Assembly: GCA_029907475.1 (NCBI GenBank)
Contig: JARYLU010000014.1
Coordinates: 1 to 64,000 of the forward strand
DNA length: 64,000 nt
Direction of reading: 5' to 3'
Source: Bacillota bacterium
GTDB lineage: Bacteria > Bacillota > DSM-12270 > Thermacetogeniales > Thermacetogeniaceae
Of the stretch, positions 8,888 to 17,880 are shown piece by piece (position 1 is the stretch's first letter; every line of letters starts with the position of its first letter). The position numbers were made by a program, and so were the translations under genes. Under the pieces are notes generated by a model, which did no database searches, had not been told where the DNA came from, and worked only from the letters and a program-made list of their open reading frames with translations.

Positions 8888-9217
8888 GTGTTGGGGAAGG
8901 GAAAAGTCAAGATGGTGTTTCCAGGCGGGAATACCTACCTCGGCTTCTACTCCTTTTATGACAATATCATTGAGCCGGATGCCGCCAGAATTTTTATTAT
9001 CAAAGGGGGTCCGGGTGTAGGGAAGTCTACTTTTATGCGGCGGATTGGGGAGGAAATGCAGGAACGGGGCTACGACATCGAGTTTCACTGGTGTTCTTCC
9101 GACAACAAGTCTCTCGATGCCGTTGTCATCCCGGCTTTGCGTATTGCGCTGATTGACGGGACCGCTCCGCACAGGGTCGTGTCTTTCCAAGAAACAGCGG
9201 ACAAGCCTTCGAAGTAG
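8888..9217 (+). pseudogene. N-terminal fragment of a two-P-loop ATPase (PRK06851-like), cut by island insertion
   Basis: GTG start behind AAGGAGG. The first 95 codons encode the first P-loop domain (KGGPGVGKSTFM near residue 40), ending at LIDGTAPH. After codon 95 (CAC, 9170-9172) the frame runs into island DNA and stops 14 codons later. The missing part, beginning VFDPRNPGAVDEI with a second P-loop, is found at 37537-38382. Joining the halves at the shared GCAC gives an uninterrupted 376-residue protein of the length and double-P-loop layout expected for PRK06851-like ATPases. Family assignment is from memory of its layout; the split itself is read directly from the sequence. Confidence 0.88.
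9151..9190. other. Left attachment junction (attL) of the island
   Basis: Host ATPase codons run up to GCTCCGCAC (ending 9172). From 9173 the sequence is AGGGTCGTGTCT, which matches nothing in the ATPase. GTCGTGTCT (9176-9184) is the exact inverse of AGACACGAC at 37521-37529 by the right junction. The crossover lies in GCAC (9169-9172), shared by both junctions. Confidence 0.85.
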
Positions 9218-9409
9218 CAATAAAGGGCCTTTTTGCAACCTTTTTAACGCCGGCGGCGCGAGCGGACCTGTTTTGGCCCGACTAATCATGCTCACGCCGC
9301 TCAAAAAAACGGGCGGCGCGTTCCGTGGTAAAAGAGAAGAGAGTGCTGCATTACTCACGCCGCTGGACTTAATTTTACGAGCGGCGTGAACTCATTTCGG
9401 TTTAATGCG

Positions 9410-9600
9410 TCACTTGCCCGGTTTGAGGTCAATTGGCTCTACTCCAATCCGCTTAGCCCAAGCGGCCACTTCCGGCCCGGAATACTGCTTCTGGATTATT
9501 TTCTCAAGTTCATCCGAGGAGGCAAGAGATGCCTTCGTATCAAAGGGTATATCGCCGTGCTCCCTTCAACAGGCTCAGCATCTTCTTGTAGTAAAACCAT
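9410..9600 (-). pseudogene. Remnant of an unidentified gene at the island's left end
   Basis: On the minus strand a protein-like tail reads FDTKASLASSDELEKII and ends EPIDLKPGK before TGA at 9410-9412. Upstream the frame breaks within a GGG run (9562-9564); skipping one G joins it to a segment reading KKMLSLLKEHGDIP. No start codon is present and a stop lies just above. I do not recognise the parent protein. The rest of 9218-9644 holds inverted copies of ACGCCGCT (9357-9388) and nothing else I can identify. Confidence 0.3.
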
Positions 9601-9644
9601 CAATTTACCGGTGAAAAATCCGGTAAAAGATACGGATACGGACT

Positions 9645-10367
9645 TTACCGGCGTACGATTGTAACCATATCTAAATCCAAACCCTGACGCTGTATTTCAA
9701 ACCGTTTAGATTGCCTTATAGCCGCCACCGAAATATCCAGGTGAAACGGAAAAGCTGAAGTTAACTGTAATAATTGTTGCAGGATCGTCATTGGGGTAGA
9801 TTCTGAATACAACAGGGCTTCTAAAAACCATAACTGAACAATATCGCTGGCCGGGCCTTTTTTGGCGGTGGGGATATAAACGCCTTTTACAGCCGTATCC
9901 TGGAGAACGCCCCAGTCTACCATCGAACGTACCACTCGTTGGCTCGCCCGGCGAACAGTTGACCTTTCTCCCCACCGCTCCGCCAGCCGGCGGTAAATCT
10001 GCTCTAGAGAAACTTCATTCTGCAGTGTCAACAGACGACCAGTAATATCCGCTATATCGCGAAAAAATGGATATGCCACAAGCGTCATGCCCCAGTGCAA
10101 CCAGAGTCTTGTATCGGGGCCATCCTCGGTTAAAATTCCTAAAGCCCGCTCCTGTAATGACCGGTGCTTCTGCGGTACCCTGACCCAAATCCGAGTTAAT
10201 ACGGTTATGGTCTTCCTGCGTGCCTCTCTACTTCGACATTCTGATTCCAAGAAATCGTTAAGGTACTTCCGTACTTCAGCAATGTTTGTTTCCGTTCCAG
10301 CTTTCCAGGCGGCGGCATCCAGCCATTCCAACCTAACTCTCCGGTCAAAACCGATATTTAATGCCAT
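9645..10367 (-). CDS. brxA: BrxA-like protein (DUF1819) of type 3 BREX
   Basis: A 240-residue protein at the position brxA holds in type 3 BREX loci, immediately after pglZ. The sequence is mostly helical and basic, with a C-terminal half that reads like winged-helix DNA-binding repeats (EQIYRRLAERWGERSTVRRASQRV). BrxA of BREX is a small protein needed for phage resistance, and structural work on homologues shows DNA binding. The ATG at 10367 is two bases after the pglZ stop and is preceded by GGGAGGAGC. It is the last gene of the operon. Confidence 0.75.
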   Translation of the reverse strand: MALNIGFDRRVRLEWLDAAAWKAGTETNIAEVRKYLNDFLESECRSREARRKTITVLTRIWVRVPQKHRSLQERALGILTEDGPDTRLWLHWGMTLVAYPFFRDIADITGRLLTLQNEVSLEQIYRRLAERWGERSTVRRASQRVVRSMVDWGVLQDTAVKGVYIPTAKKGPASDIVQLWFLEALLYSESTPMTILQQLLQLTSAFPFHLDISVAAIRQSKRFEIQRQGLDLDMVTIVRR

Positions 10368-10369
10368 GA

Positions 10370-12319
10370 TCAATGCTCCTCCCAAATCCTGACAAAAGGA
10401 ACGACAACCTCTTCTAAAGATATTCCGCCATGGCTCACAACTTCTTCACCCTCAGAAACAAAGGCCGACCGGCCCCTGGCCAGCAGAACGGAGTAACCCT
10501 GGGGTAAACCAAAACCAGGCCAACAGATGGCATTTTCTATTTCTTCCATCATCTGCTGTCGAAAAACGTCGTAATGATAAATTCTGGCCCGCTCACCGCG
10601 GGACTCAGCCAGGACCCCGTCCGGCAAACGGCCCTTCCCCCTGGCCGTAATATTACCGTGATCCGAAGTCAGATAGACGGCAAATTTGTTTTTAAGGAGA
10701 TGATCAATTAGCTGTATCAGGTAACCCTGTTCGGCCCACAGTCTGATTTGCTGGTGCATACCAGCTGTTCCCAGCTCCATGCCATGCATGATCCTATCCA
10801 CTTTATCTATAACCATACCAACGATCTCGAACTGTGATCCTAAAAATTCTCCAATTTCACTTGCCAACTCGTCACCCAAACCTTTACGGTAGTAGATATT
10901 TCCCCTCCTGACCCCGCTGTCTTCCCAAAATTTATGCCAGTGCTGTTCTTCTTTCGAGGTTGTCGTTAGAGAGTCCTTGAAATACAGGGGCGGCTCTGCA
11001 GCGAACAGTGCCTGCCGTGAGATAGAAGTTAAGGTCGGTACCCAGGCAAAGACCTGGTTTTCCTCGACTCGCCACGTTGGGCACCTGTCTCTCAGGAAAT
11101 TGCGGATAACCAGCCATTGATCTAACGCCAGACCGTCAATTACGAGCAAAGCAATATTTTTTGCTCCTTCTTTGGCACGCAGATGAGCCAGATAACGGGG
11201 TATGTGGTGTACCATTACCGGTTTGGATGTGTAAGAAAGGTTGGCTAAAGAACCATAGCGCACGAGCATCCAGCTCGCAAAGCGTTCTTCCAATTCATCG
11301 TGCAACTCTTCAATTTGCAGTTTACTTTCAGTTTTTACGTCCTGATTTAGTTCACCGCAGAGTACAATCAATTCCGCCCACAATACGGCCAGGCGCTGCC
11401 AATCCCTGTGGGTTGCCGTTTCTCCAGGTATATCTTTTCGTATCTTCTCTAGCAGCCACTTAATCCTGCGCCTTTCCTCACCCTGTTTGTCAAAAAGAAC
11501 ACCTGCCCTGACCCACTCGGGCAGGCCTTTCAAATTCGTAACCGGAACAGGCTTTAAATTCCCCTCTAAGAACAGGTTGTCAATATACACCCGTATGTCA
11601 TAATGGTCAAAGGGGACCTCGGTGAAATTCTCTCCTCTGGCCGTGCTTTCCAGGAATCGACGCCATTTTTCTTGCAGAAAAGCAAAAAAGGCTTCCCTGC
11701 TGGGGATGATGTCTTCCAGAGGCCAGTTCCTAAAAACGATCTTTTCTCTTAAACAATGGATAAGATGTTCGTCCAAAATCGAGGGCACAGTCACAAAATT
11801 ACAATGCCGCGATAACAATATCTTCATCAGTTCGACCGGTGAATTGATAAGGTCGGGTATTATTCCAAAAACGCGTTTCAAGATAAAATCCTTGGTCGCC
11901 TTCTCTCCCAGCGCAGGACCATTGTAATCCTGGTATGCCCTGTAAAGCTTATCCATGTCCGACTTCTCCATAGCCGCAACAACCGGATAGCTGAGTTTGG
12001 GAAAGATATCGGCCAGGCTGAAGAAAAGCTTATGACCCCTCTGCCATACATCGAAGGGCAGGCGGCGCAGTTCCTGCGGGCCGCCCTGTACCACCACTAC
12101 CAAATGTGCCGCTTCGCCCCGGTCCCACCTTGAGCGATAGTTTGCTTCATACGCATAACGAAATGTGATGGGATCACTAAAAGTAAGGACATCAAACCCC
12201 ATTTCCCCTAAGGTCGAGAGAACATCTTCTTCTAAGAGCAAGCCGTCGGGGCCAGCCGCTAAAGTAAGCCTTGATACGCCTGGCTGTAAGTTTTTAAGGA
12301 TGCGGTCGCGCCAGTTCAT
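10370..12319 (-). CDS. pglZ: PglZ domain protein of type 3 BREX
   Basis: A 649-residue alkaline-phosphatase-superfamily protein. The metal-site motifs VIDGLALDQW (about residue 393) and TSDHGN (about 551-556) are intact. PglZ is the signature gene of all BREX systems. I chose the ATG at 12319 (MNWRDRILK) because AAGGTG stands seven bases upstream; an ATG at 12325 would overlap the helicase stop but is too close to the ribosome site. It lies between brxHII and brxA, as in type 3 loci. The reading frame is complete. Confidence 0.9.
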   Translation of the reverse strand: MNWRDRILKNLQPGVSRLTLAAGPDGLLLEEDVLSTLGEMGFDVLTFSDPITFRYAYEANYRSRWDRGEAAHLVVVVQGGPQELRRLPFDVWQRGHKLFFSLADIFPKLSYPVVAAMEKSDMDKLYRAYQDYNGPALGEKATKDFILKRVFGIIPDLINSPVELMKILLSRHCNFVTVPSILDEHLIHCLREKIVFRNWPLEDIIPSREAFFAFLQEKWRRFLESTARGENFTEVPFDHYDIRVYIDNLFLEGNLKPVPVTNLKGLPEWVRAGVLFDKQGEERRRIKWLLEKIRKDIPGETATHRDWQRLAVLWAELIVLCGELNQDVKTESKLQIEELHDELEERFASWMLVRYGSLANLSYTSKPVMVHHIPRYLAHLRAKEGAKNIALLVIDGLALDQWLVIRNFLRDRCPTWRVEENQVFAWVPTLTSISRQALFAAEPPLYFKDSLTTTSKEEQHWHKFWEDSGVRRGNIYYRKGLGDELASEIGEFLGSQFEIVGMVIDKVDRIMHGMELGTAGMHQQIRLWAEQGYLIQLIDHLLKNKFAVYLTSDHGNITARGKGRLPDGVLAESRGERARIYHYDVFRQQMMEEIENAICWPGFGLPQGYSVLLARGRSAFVSEGEEVVSHGGISLEEVVVPFVRIWEEH

Positions 12320-12321
12320 GG

Positions 12322-15159
12322 TCATGCACCTTCTATGTAAATAATGATAATTGCGCTTAGTTCCGGCAAGATTTTTTCCTTCTGCTGTAACCGCAGGGCC
12401 CATTCTTTCTCTTGGCGTTCCAGTTCGGCCAGACGGTGCTGGCGCACAGCGGGCAGTCCAACCCTCATAATGGCCTGCCGGCGAATTTGGAACGCATATT
12501 GGCCTTTTTCCCGCTCTTTCTGCAGGTACTCTTCATACTGGTTCTTGAGTTCCAGGAAAAGATTATGCCCGTGGTGCACGGCTTGCTTCTGCAGTTCTTT
12601 AAAGATTTCCTCAGATTCTTCACTTGAAATAAAACCCTGCATTTCAATCGAGGTTTCTTCCTGTAATAACAAATCCCATATCTTGCGTGCGGTGGGAATG
12701 AGTATTTTGCCGTCTTTTTCATGCTCGAACAAGGGTAGAACCCGAACCTCACGCATGTTTTCCGCCATAAGAGATATCCGCCATAAAGACCAGTAGCCGC
12801 TTATCTGCGGCAGTCCTTTGAGCCTGACCTTCGCAACAGGCTGACCCGCCACGGCCAAGGGCAGGCGGGAGACCAGCCCGCGAACTCTCGGTTCTTCCAG
12901 GCTGAGATAAGACATTGAGTGCTTATCTGCTTCCTGCCGGGAGAAAGCCACGTCCTTCATAGTGAAGCCATCGGGCCAGGTTAAATCATAACCTGCCAAT
13001 TTGGGCTTCACCGCGCCGCCTTCGCTTACCAAAAAGTTAACGGTCATGCGCTCTACCCAGTACGGAAGCGGATGGCCGGAAATCTTCTCCACCAGCCGGG
13101 AATCGAGCTGTTCCTCTTCTCCCAAAAGCCGGTTGGCCGTGGTTACTTCCTGGATGCGCTGCCGCAGAGAAGCCTCCAGCCGTTCAATACGGGACTCAAC
13201 TTCTTCCGGGCTGAGGATAGCCTCTTTATACAAATCCTCGAAATCAGACGCCATCTCGGCCGAGTCGAGAACATCGCTCATCTTATCGACGCCGAAATCC
13301 GCCAGGATGGCGGCCAGTTTTTCCTGGAGGACTTCCTGCACCCGGTATTCAATAGTGTCCTGCAGGACGAAGTTGAGTGCCCGAACAACGTGTTCCTGGC
13401 CGATGCGGTCCACCCGGCCGATGCGCTGCTCCAGGCGCATGGGGTTCCACGGTAGGTCGTAGTTGATGACCACGTGGCAAAACTGCAGATTCAAGCCCTC
13501 GCCGCCAGCATCGGTGGATACAAGCACCCTGGCGGGACCGGCAAATTCCTGCTGGACCCTCCGCCTTTCTTCCAGCCCCATGGACCCGTTTAGACAAACG
13601 ACACTAAAGCCCCTGTTTTCCAGAAACTCCTTGAGCATCTCCTGGGTCGGAATGAACTCTGTAAAGATGAGAAACTTGAGCTCGGGGTCGTTTTCTTCGG
13701 CCTGCAGCTGGTACATCCACTCCAGCAAGGCTTCGGCCCGCGCGTCGGGCAGGGCCTCGCATTGACGTGCCAGGGACAGAAGACGCTTGACCTCTTCCCG
13801 TTCACTGGCGAACGCAACTAAACGGTGCTTCAGAATTTGCTCGAGCTGTTCCTGCCCGTCAAGGTCCCACCAGTCTTCTTCCAGCTCTATTTCACTGTTA
13901 ATTTGAAACGGAGCTTCTTGTTCGATCACTTCCAGTCTCCGTTCCAAGGCGGTCCGGATTGCCCTGGTGCTGCTGGCCACCAGGCGCTGCATGAGAACCA
14001 TCAAAAAGCCGATATAGTTTCGCTTTTCTTTCAGCGCCCGGTTGTATCCTTCCCGCACATATTCCGTCACCGCCTCGTATAGTTCCCGCTGCATCTGATG
14101 CCGGGACTGCCATACCACGGGCACCAGCTGGGTTCGGCGCGGTTTGAACAACGGCTGACCTTTCTCATCAATGGCCCGGCGTTTTTCGGTGCGGATTACA
14201 TACGGAGCTACTCTCTCCCGCTTTATGGACTCGACGCTGGGGAAAGCCTCCCTCTCGAGGAGGGCCATGAGCCGGTGGAATGAATCAGTTTTCCCCTGGT
14301 GGGGCGTCGCCGTGAGAAGGAGAAGATACGGTGCAGCTTCAGCCAGCCCCTGACCGAGGCGGTACCTGGCGACGGTATCCGTGCTGCCAGCAATTCTGTG
14401 AGCTTCATCTACAATAATCAAATCCCAACCCGCAGCGATAAGGTTTTCGAAGCGTTCCCGGTTATAGCGGCTTACCTGGTCTCTGCTCCACCCCCGGCGC
14501 GATTCCAAAGGCTTTACGGCGTCCATGGGCACAACGACCTGGTCAAACCGCTGCCAGACGTTGACATCCCATTCAAAGTACGATAGAGCTGTGATCTCGG
14601 CGGGCATCAGCAGGTGAAAGCGTTCCCGAAAACGGTTTTCCATTTCCTGCACCCACTGCATCACCAGGCCCTTCGGCGCTACCACCAGCGTGCGCCTGAC
14701 GAGTCCCCTGAGCTTCAGCTCGCGCATGATTAAACCGGCTTCTATTGTTTTGCCGAGGCCGACCTCGTCAGCCAGAAGATACCGGACCCTGTTGCCGGAA
14801 ATAGCCCGGGAAAGGGCGTAGAGCTGGTGGGGTAAAGGAGTGACGCTGCCTTCGAGAGGCGCCAGCAGGATATCCGGCTGGGCCAGGCTGTCCGCGATTC
14901 TGGCCGCGGCGACGGTGTAAATCAGCCTCTCCCGGCTGGATATGTCTGCCTCTGTTATCGAGGATAATTCGTTTTCCTGAAGACGGATAACCGCGTCCCG
15001 GCCCGGCACCCAGACGCGGTAGACGTTCTTTCCCCACAGGTCCAGGGCTTCAATAACCTTCACCGGTTCACGATACTCCCGGCTCCAGGCCCAGTCACCG
15101 GGCCGCCATCTGCCATCCCGCCTCAAAGCCGACACCTCACCGGCCAATATATCATTCAT
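12322..15159 (-). CDS. brxHII: SNF2-type helicase BrxHII of type 3 BREX
   Basis: A 945-residue superfamily-2 helicase. Walker A is DEVGLGKT (residues 131-138) and the DEAH box is at 251-254. The C-terminal helicase domain has FTEFIPTQEMLKEFL, VLVSTDAGGEGLNLQ and RIGRVDRIGQ. A long helical tail rich in Glu and Arg follows. Such proteins translocate on DNA in BREX (BrxHII) and DISARM (DrmD); the flanking pglZ and pglX point to BREX. The start overlaps the methylase end by eight bases and the stop almost touches pglZ. Intact. Confidence 0.9.
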   Translation of the reverse strand: MNDILAGEVSALRRDGRWRPGDWAWSREYREPVKVIEALDLWGKNVYRVWVPGRDAVIRLQENELSSITEADISSRERLIYTVAAARIADSLAQPDILLAPLEGSVTPLPHQLYALSRAISGNRVRYLLADEVGLGKTIEAGLIMRELKLRGLVRRTLVVAPKGLVMQWVQEMENRFRERFHLLMPAEITALSYFEWDVNVWQRFDQVVVPMDAVKPLESRRGWSRDQVSRYNRERFENLIAAGWDLIIVDEAHRIAGSTDTVARYRLGQGLAEAAPYLLLLTATPHQGKTDSFHRLMALLEREAFPSVESIKRERVAPYVIRTEKRRAIDEKGQPLFKPRRTQLVPVVWQSRHQMQRELYEAVTEYVREGYNRALKEKRNYIGFLMVLMQRLVASSTRAIRTALERRLEVIEQEAPFQINSEIELEEDWWDLDGQEQLEQILKHRLVAFASEREEVKRLLSLARQCEALPDARAEALLEWMYQLQAEENDPELKFLIFTEFIPTQEMLKEFLENRGFSVVCLNGSMGLEERRRVQQEFAGPARVLVSTDAGGEGLNLQFCHVVINYDLPWNPMRLEQRIGRVDRIGQEHVVRALNFVLQDTIEYRVQEVLQEKLAAILADFGVDKMSDVLDSAEMASDFEDLYKEAILSPEEVESRIERLEASLRQRIQEVTTANRLLGEEEQLDSRLVEKISGHPLPYWVERMTVNFLVSEGGAVKPKLAGYDLTWPDGFTMKDVAFSRQEADKHSMSYLSLEEPRVRGLVSRLPLAVAGQPVAKVRLKGLPQISGYWSLWRISLMAENMREVRVLPLFEHEKDGKILIPTARKIWDLLLQEETSIEMQGFISSEESEEIFKELQKQAVHHGHNLFLELKNQYEEYLQKEREKGQYAFQIRRQAIMRVGLPAVRQHRLAELERQEKEWALRLQQKEKILPELSAIIIIYIEGA

Positions 15160-17816
15160 CCATCCGCATCAGGGCGTTGTCGTAGTACATTAGGAGGCTT
15201 GAGTCTTCCTGAAGGACAGTATCAGGTATGCGCCTGGCCATCTCCACGATGGTTTTGTAGTCTTTAGCCGCCCAGCAGGCCTTGAATCCGGCCCGCAGCG
15301 CTTCGGTACGGAACACTTTCAGCCTGCCCCTGCCTTCTTTATATTCTTCGAACTCTTTGAGGAGGGCCTTCTCGCGCATCTTCTCCAGGTCAGACTGCCT
15401 GCCGGGATCGGGGACGTACCAACAGCCGCTATCGTCTTTCAGGAAGTTCTGCTCCAGAAGCTCGGAGAGCTCCGGCAGTTTCTCGTGCCTAGCTTTGTGC
15501 AGTTCTCGCAAGAACTTAGGGTAGATTTCCTGGTATGTCTGCGGCTTCTTTTCCAGTTCACTGCGCAGCCACTGAATGGAAGATTTTTCATCGGTTACAA
15601 ATAGGGATAATTGCTCAATTTCGTGGACCATCAGGCGCTTTTTATCGTATTCTACCACCTGGTCGGGGAGGAAGTACATTCCGTCTCTTTCCGGGAAACG
15701 CTGTTTTAAGCCTGCGTAAAACTCCGCCGCCCCCATGGGAACGGCAATGCCCCGCTGGACGTGGAAGGCCACCATCCTGTCATAGAGGAGGAAATTTTGC
15801 CGCTCGGCAATGACCTCCGCTTTGCCGTTTTTCTCCACAAAGACCGGCAACTGTTTGAGGTGGGTCCGGACAAAATCCCAGACTCCTTCTTCGGTCCCCG
15901 CCAAAAGATGAAAGCGCTTTTCCAGGCCGCCGTTGGGCTTATAGGCGGAGATGACCAGGTCCTGCTTCACAGCCGGTTGTCGAAGTAACCTGCTTGAAGG
16001 TTCCCTGCTTTTTGTCCAGGGTACGAACATCGGCAATAACAAATCCCGCCCGCATAATGGCCTCCTGGATGGCGTTCCAGATCCGGTTCTGCGAGTTGTG
16101 AAACACCACCGTCATCCACCGGCCGGGCTTTAAGACCCGGTAGTACTCAGCAAAGCACTTCTCCATGAGCTCCTGGTATTCCCGGGGGCCTTTGCCCTGC
16201 ACTTTGTTTTCAACGGCTTCTGGCTTATTGTTAGTAAAAACCCTGAGCCAGGCTTCCCAGAGGAAATTGAGCTCTGAGTACATGAGATTACCACCGAAGG
16301 GAGGGTCGGTGAAGATATAATCGATACAATCACTACCTAGCTTGGTAATATCCCCAGCGTCTTGGCATGATATAATGACTGAATTACTGTAAATAACAAT
16401 ATTCGATTTACTCTTGTATAACTTATTTAATAAGTCAATCTTATCTCTAACGAAGCGTAAGGGTTGATTTTCTTGATTAAGCGAAGAAATATATAATGTT
16501 CCCTTGATTATTCCACCCTTTCTGTTAGTTCTGAAACTGTACATCTTTGTATGGACTAAAGCACTGGCAGTCAAAAACCATTTAAAGAAGAGGTATAGTG
16601 ATGATCTAGCTACTTTCTCCCGAAATGCTGCCAGTACCCACAAATTCCGCCTGGTGTAAAAATGGTGAACATGGGTAATCCCGAGAAGATCGTTTCTCCG
16701 AGATTCTTCTCCCTCCGGCATACGGTCGGTAGGATACCAGTACGGTATCTCGCTCTCCTCAATCTTCCGGATCAGTTCTAGATCGTACTGGTCGGGCTTC
16801 TTCTCAAACCGCTTATTGCCCACAGAATAGTTAATGAGAACCGGCACCTGGCGGGCGCGGGTTATGGTCTGCCCGATGTCCCGGTCAAACACCCTTTCCG
16901 TGGCCCTCTCCAGGGAACGCTTTGTGAGACCCGCCCCGCAGTGAGGGCAGGGAAAATCGTCCCTGACTTTACCTTCTTTTTTGTCTACCGCCACTTCCCA
17001 GAAGACAAGCTCCGCTGAACAATGGGGGCAGATAAACACGTCGGACCAGACGGTGTAGTTGATTTTACCCATGATGGGGTTGCCTCTTGCGTCTTTCTGA
17101 ACTTTCCCGTCCACCACGTGCTGGGTCCGGTACATCCAGCCGCATTCTTTTTCCACTTCGTCCAGAATCCGCCGGGCTTCCCGCTCAAAGACTTGAACAT
17201 CCACCGGTGTGTTGTAGTTGTAGGCAATGAAAGTGGCTGCCGGCGAAAGGTCGACGAGTATGGCCTTACGCGCTCCCAGCTTGGAGAAAGGCTGACCTTT
17301 TTCATCGAGGATAGTGCCATCATCCTGCACAATGTAACCCAGGGATTCTACGGTCTTGCGGTCAGCGCAGAGCTGCGCCGCAACGCCGGTCATGCCCGTG
17401 CCGCAGAAACCGTCAAAGACGATGTCTCCCGGCTCGGTGTAGTGGAGGATATAGCGCATGATGGCCCTGTGGGGCACCTTGGTGTGATACGAGTGTGCGT
17501 TGTAAATGGGGTCGTTCTTACCCTCCGATACATCCGCCGCAAAAGGCTGCCGGCGGTAAGCATCATTATACGGGTCAAAGGGCCTGCCGTGCTCTTTGAG
17601 AAAATCCCCGATGAACGGGTTCGGGCAGGCCGTGTAATAGGGCGGGTCGGAAAGGCTGATGATGTCCTCATCTTTAGCAATGGGGAATCCCTCGATATGT
17701 CTGACCCGGTCCAGGTGTTCTTTGGTAAGTTTGAACCGTTTGGTTTCCTGCACCTTTTTTCGCTCATCGGTTTCTTCAAACAGGGCATCCGGGAAAATCT
17801 GGTTTTCTTTTGCCAC
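15152..17816 (-). pseudogene. pglX: Adenine-specific DNA methyltransferase PglX of type 3 BREX, one-base frameshift
   Basis: The gene would encode about 887 residues. Residues 1-613 read from the GTG at 17816 and include DPPY (57-61), the AdoMet motif FDGFCGTGMTG (134-144), a zinc-ribbon-like region with two CPHC pairs, and the TDPPFGG catalytic motif (about 503). In ACCGGC at 15973-15976 the frame shifts: the upstream frame ends in nonsense and stops, while the next frame continues AVKQDLVISAYKP to 15152. Dropping one base gives TFKQVTSTTAVKQDLV, the wording expected for this family. The enzyme would mark host DNA and may also act in restriction. Whether the shift is real, a sequencing error or an off switch cannot be told here. 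The ribosome site is GTAGGAG. Confidence 0.82.
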
Positions 17817-17880
17817 AAATCTTCACTCCTACCCCAATACTTTTGAAATTGATTCCGTCATCCACCATAAAGATTTGTCT

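Noticed and set aside
15152-16042. Independent gene downstream of pglX
   Set aside because: Its first 25 codons are nonsense; the sensible part begins exactly where the methylase frame breaks (AVKQDLVISAYKP).
9645-17816. DISARM system
   Set aside because: The helicase resembles DrmD, but pglZ, brxF, brxA and a DUF6079 ATPase are present and in BREX type 3 order; no drmA, drmB or drmC is seen.
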